A DNA stretch of 6,344 nucleotides from contig JAJTCL010000162.1 in assembly GCA_021323255.1 (NCBI GenBank), positions 1-6,344 of the forward strand. The letters are read 5' to 3'. Below the pieces are notes generated by a model. That model worked only from the letters and a program-made list of their open reading frames with translations. It ran no database searches and was not told the DNA's origin. The position numbers were made by a program, and so were the translations under genes. The stretch is from Propionibacteriaceae bacterium. Lineage in GTDB: Bacteria; Actinomycetota; Actinomycetes; Propionibacteriales; Propionibacteriaceae. Position 1 is the stretch's first letter. The number at the start of each line of letters is the position of its first letter. Shown piece after piece: positions 5,736 through 6,344 of this stretch.

Positions 5736-6344
5736 TTACGCCGTCAGACGCCAGCTGCGCACGTGGTCCCAACGCATGTCCCGCCACCAGCTGCCCGTCC
5801 AGGTGTTGTGGGCGAAGCGATAGAGCATCACCGTGTCAGCTGTGAACGATGACGGTGAACTGACGCCCAGCCCGTTCACGTAGTTCTCCACTTCCTCCCG
5901 CAGATCGGCACGCACCCGAAATTCATGGGATGCCAGCGAGATGTGGGCCATCCAGCGATCCGGCTCGTACAGGTCCGGAGGCAACGTGCCACTGGGACCG
6001 ACCAGCGGTCGGACGACCGAATCGACGGCACCGGCCAGAACGTTGAGCTGCCGGTTCGGGGTGCCGTCCACGGTCGACACGTCATAGGCGATTGCGGAAT
6101 CCGCCAAGCGCCGCACGCCAACATTGTGCACAGTGAACGCCGGCACTCGGCGCAGCACGAAACCGATGAGCTGCATCAACTCGGCCAGCGGAACAACGAC
6201 CGGCAGGCTTCCTGCCAGGGTGATATGGGGCGGGAACGCGCCCGCCGAGACAAACCCGTACTGCGCTCGCAGCAGGCTGGTGATCTGTGTCACGGCCGCG
6301 CATGTCTTGGGGTCCGGCCTCAGAAACACCCCAAAGCGAAACTG
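5736..6344 (-). CDS. 2H phosphoesterase / 2'-5' RNA ligase-like protein, 5' end cut by window edge
   Basis: The protein has the two HxT/S motifs of the 2H phosphoesterase superfamily (LigT/ThpR, cyclic phosphodiesterases). Numbered from the GTG at 6329, PPHITLAGS holds the first (His35, Thr37) and WMAHISLAS the second (His129, Ser131), about 94 residues apart as in the two-lobed fold. Such proteins cleave or ligate 2',3'-cyclic or 2'-5' phosphodiester bonds in RNA or nucleotides; the substrate here is unknown. The frame stays open to the right edge and reads QFRFG just before the GTG, giving FRFGVFLRPDP. This looks like the first beta strand of the domain, so the true start is probably just outside the window and the GTG is internal. 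The stop is TAA at 5736-5738, directly beside the intergenic inverted repeat. The tail is rich in Trp and Arg, including TGSWWRDMRWDHVRSW. Confidence 0.85.
   Translation of the reverse strand, partial: QFRFGVFLRPDPKTCAAVTQITSLLRAQYGFVSAGAFPPHITLAGSLPVVVPLAELMQLIGFVLRRVPAFTVHNVGVRRLADSAIAYDVSTVDGTPNRQLNVLAGAVDSVVRPLVGPSGTLPPDLYEPDRWMAHISLASHEFRVRADLREEVENYVNGLGVSSPSSFTADTVMLYRFAHNTWTGSWWRDMRWDHVRSWRLTA

Noticed and set aside
5736..6329. 2H phosphoesterase gene starting at the GTG at 6329
   Set aside because: The residues just upstream (FRFG) continue the first beta strand of the domain and the frame is open to the edge, so the gene is probably truncated by the window.
1..6344. Novel defence, mobile or CRISPR-like system
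   Set aside because: No transposase, integrase, nuclease-helicase set, terminal repeats or regularly spaced repeats are visible. All but one of the coding regions belong to recognised families, most of them housekeeping.

Overview
The window looks like ordinary chromosomal housekeeping DNA from a high-GC actinobacterium. The reasons are the GC-rich codon use, frequent GTG starts, ribosomal protein S9 with a long acidic N-terminal extension, the rplM-rpsI-glmM gene order, and a DinB/DUF664 protein of the kind common in mycothiol-producing actinomycetes. I cannot name the genus from sequence alone. I see no mobile element, CRISPR array, tRNA, rRNA, toxin-antitoxin pair or recognisable defence cassette.

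Left part (1-1090). The 3' part of coaA (pantothenate kinase, first step of CoA synthesis) enters from the left edge on the + strand. A roughly 107-base gap follows, packed with four successive perfect-stem inverted repeats. Next is a 64-codon + strand reading frame for a small hydrophobic, probably single-pass membrane protein of unknown function. It ends at a hairpin facing the convergent glmM gene.

Middle (1091-3640). A minus-strand cluster reads rplM (L13), rpsI (S9), glmM (phosphoglucosamine mutase), with gaps of 50 and 16 bases. It is probably one transcript from a sigma70-like promoter about 110 bases upstream of rplM. It joins ribosome assembly to UDP-GlcNAc and peptidoglycan precursor supply.

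Right part (3641-6344). A minus-strand DinB/DUF664 protein gene is divergent from a + strand citrate synthase gene. The two appear to share an overlapping promoter region around 4308-4345. After citrate synthase lies a complex inverted-repeat region, then a convergent minus-strand 2H phosphoesterase / 2'-5' RNA ligase-like gene that runs off the right edge.

Four of the seven larger genes belong to central or essential functions (CoA, cell-wall sugar, ribosome, TCA cycle). CoA and citrate synthase are linked biochemically through acetyl-CoA, but nothing suggests they are co-transcribed. The least explained parts are the small membrane ORF with its structured leader and the intergenic hairpins. 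I found no convincing new multi-gene system.
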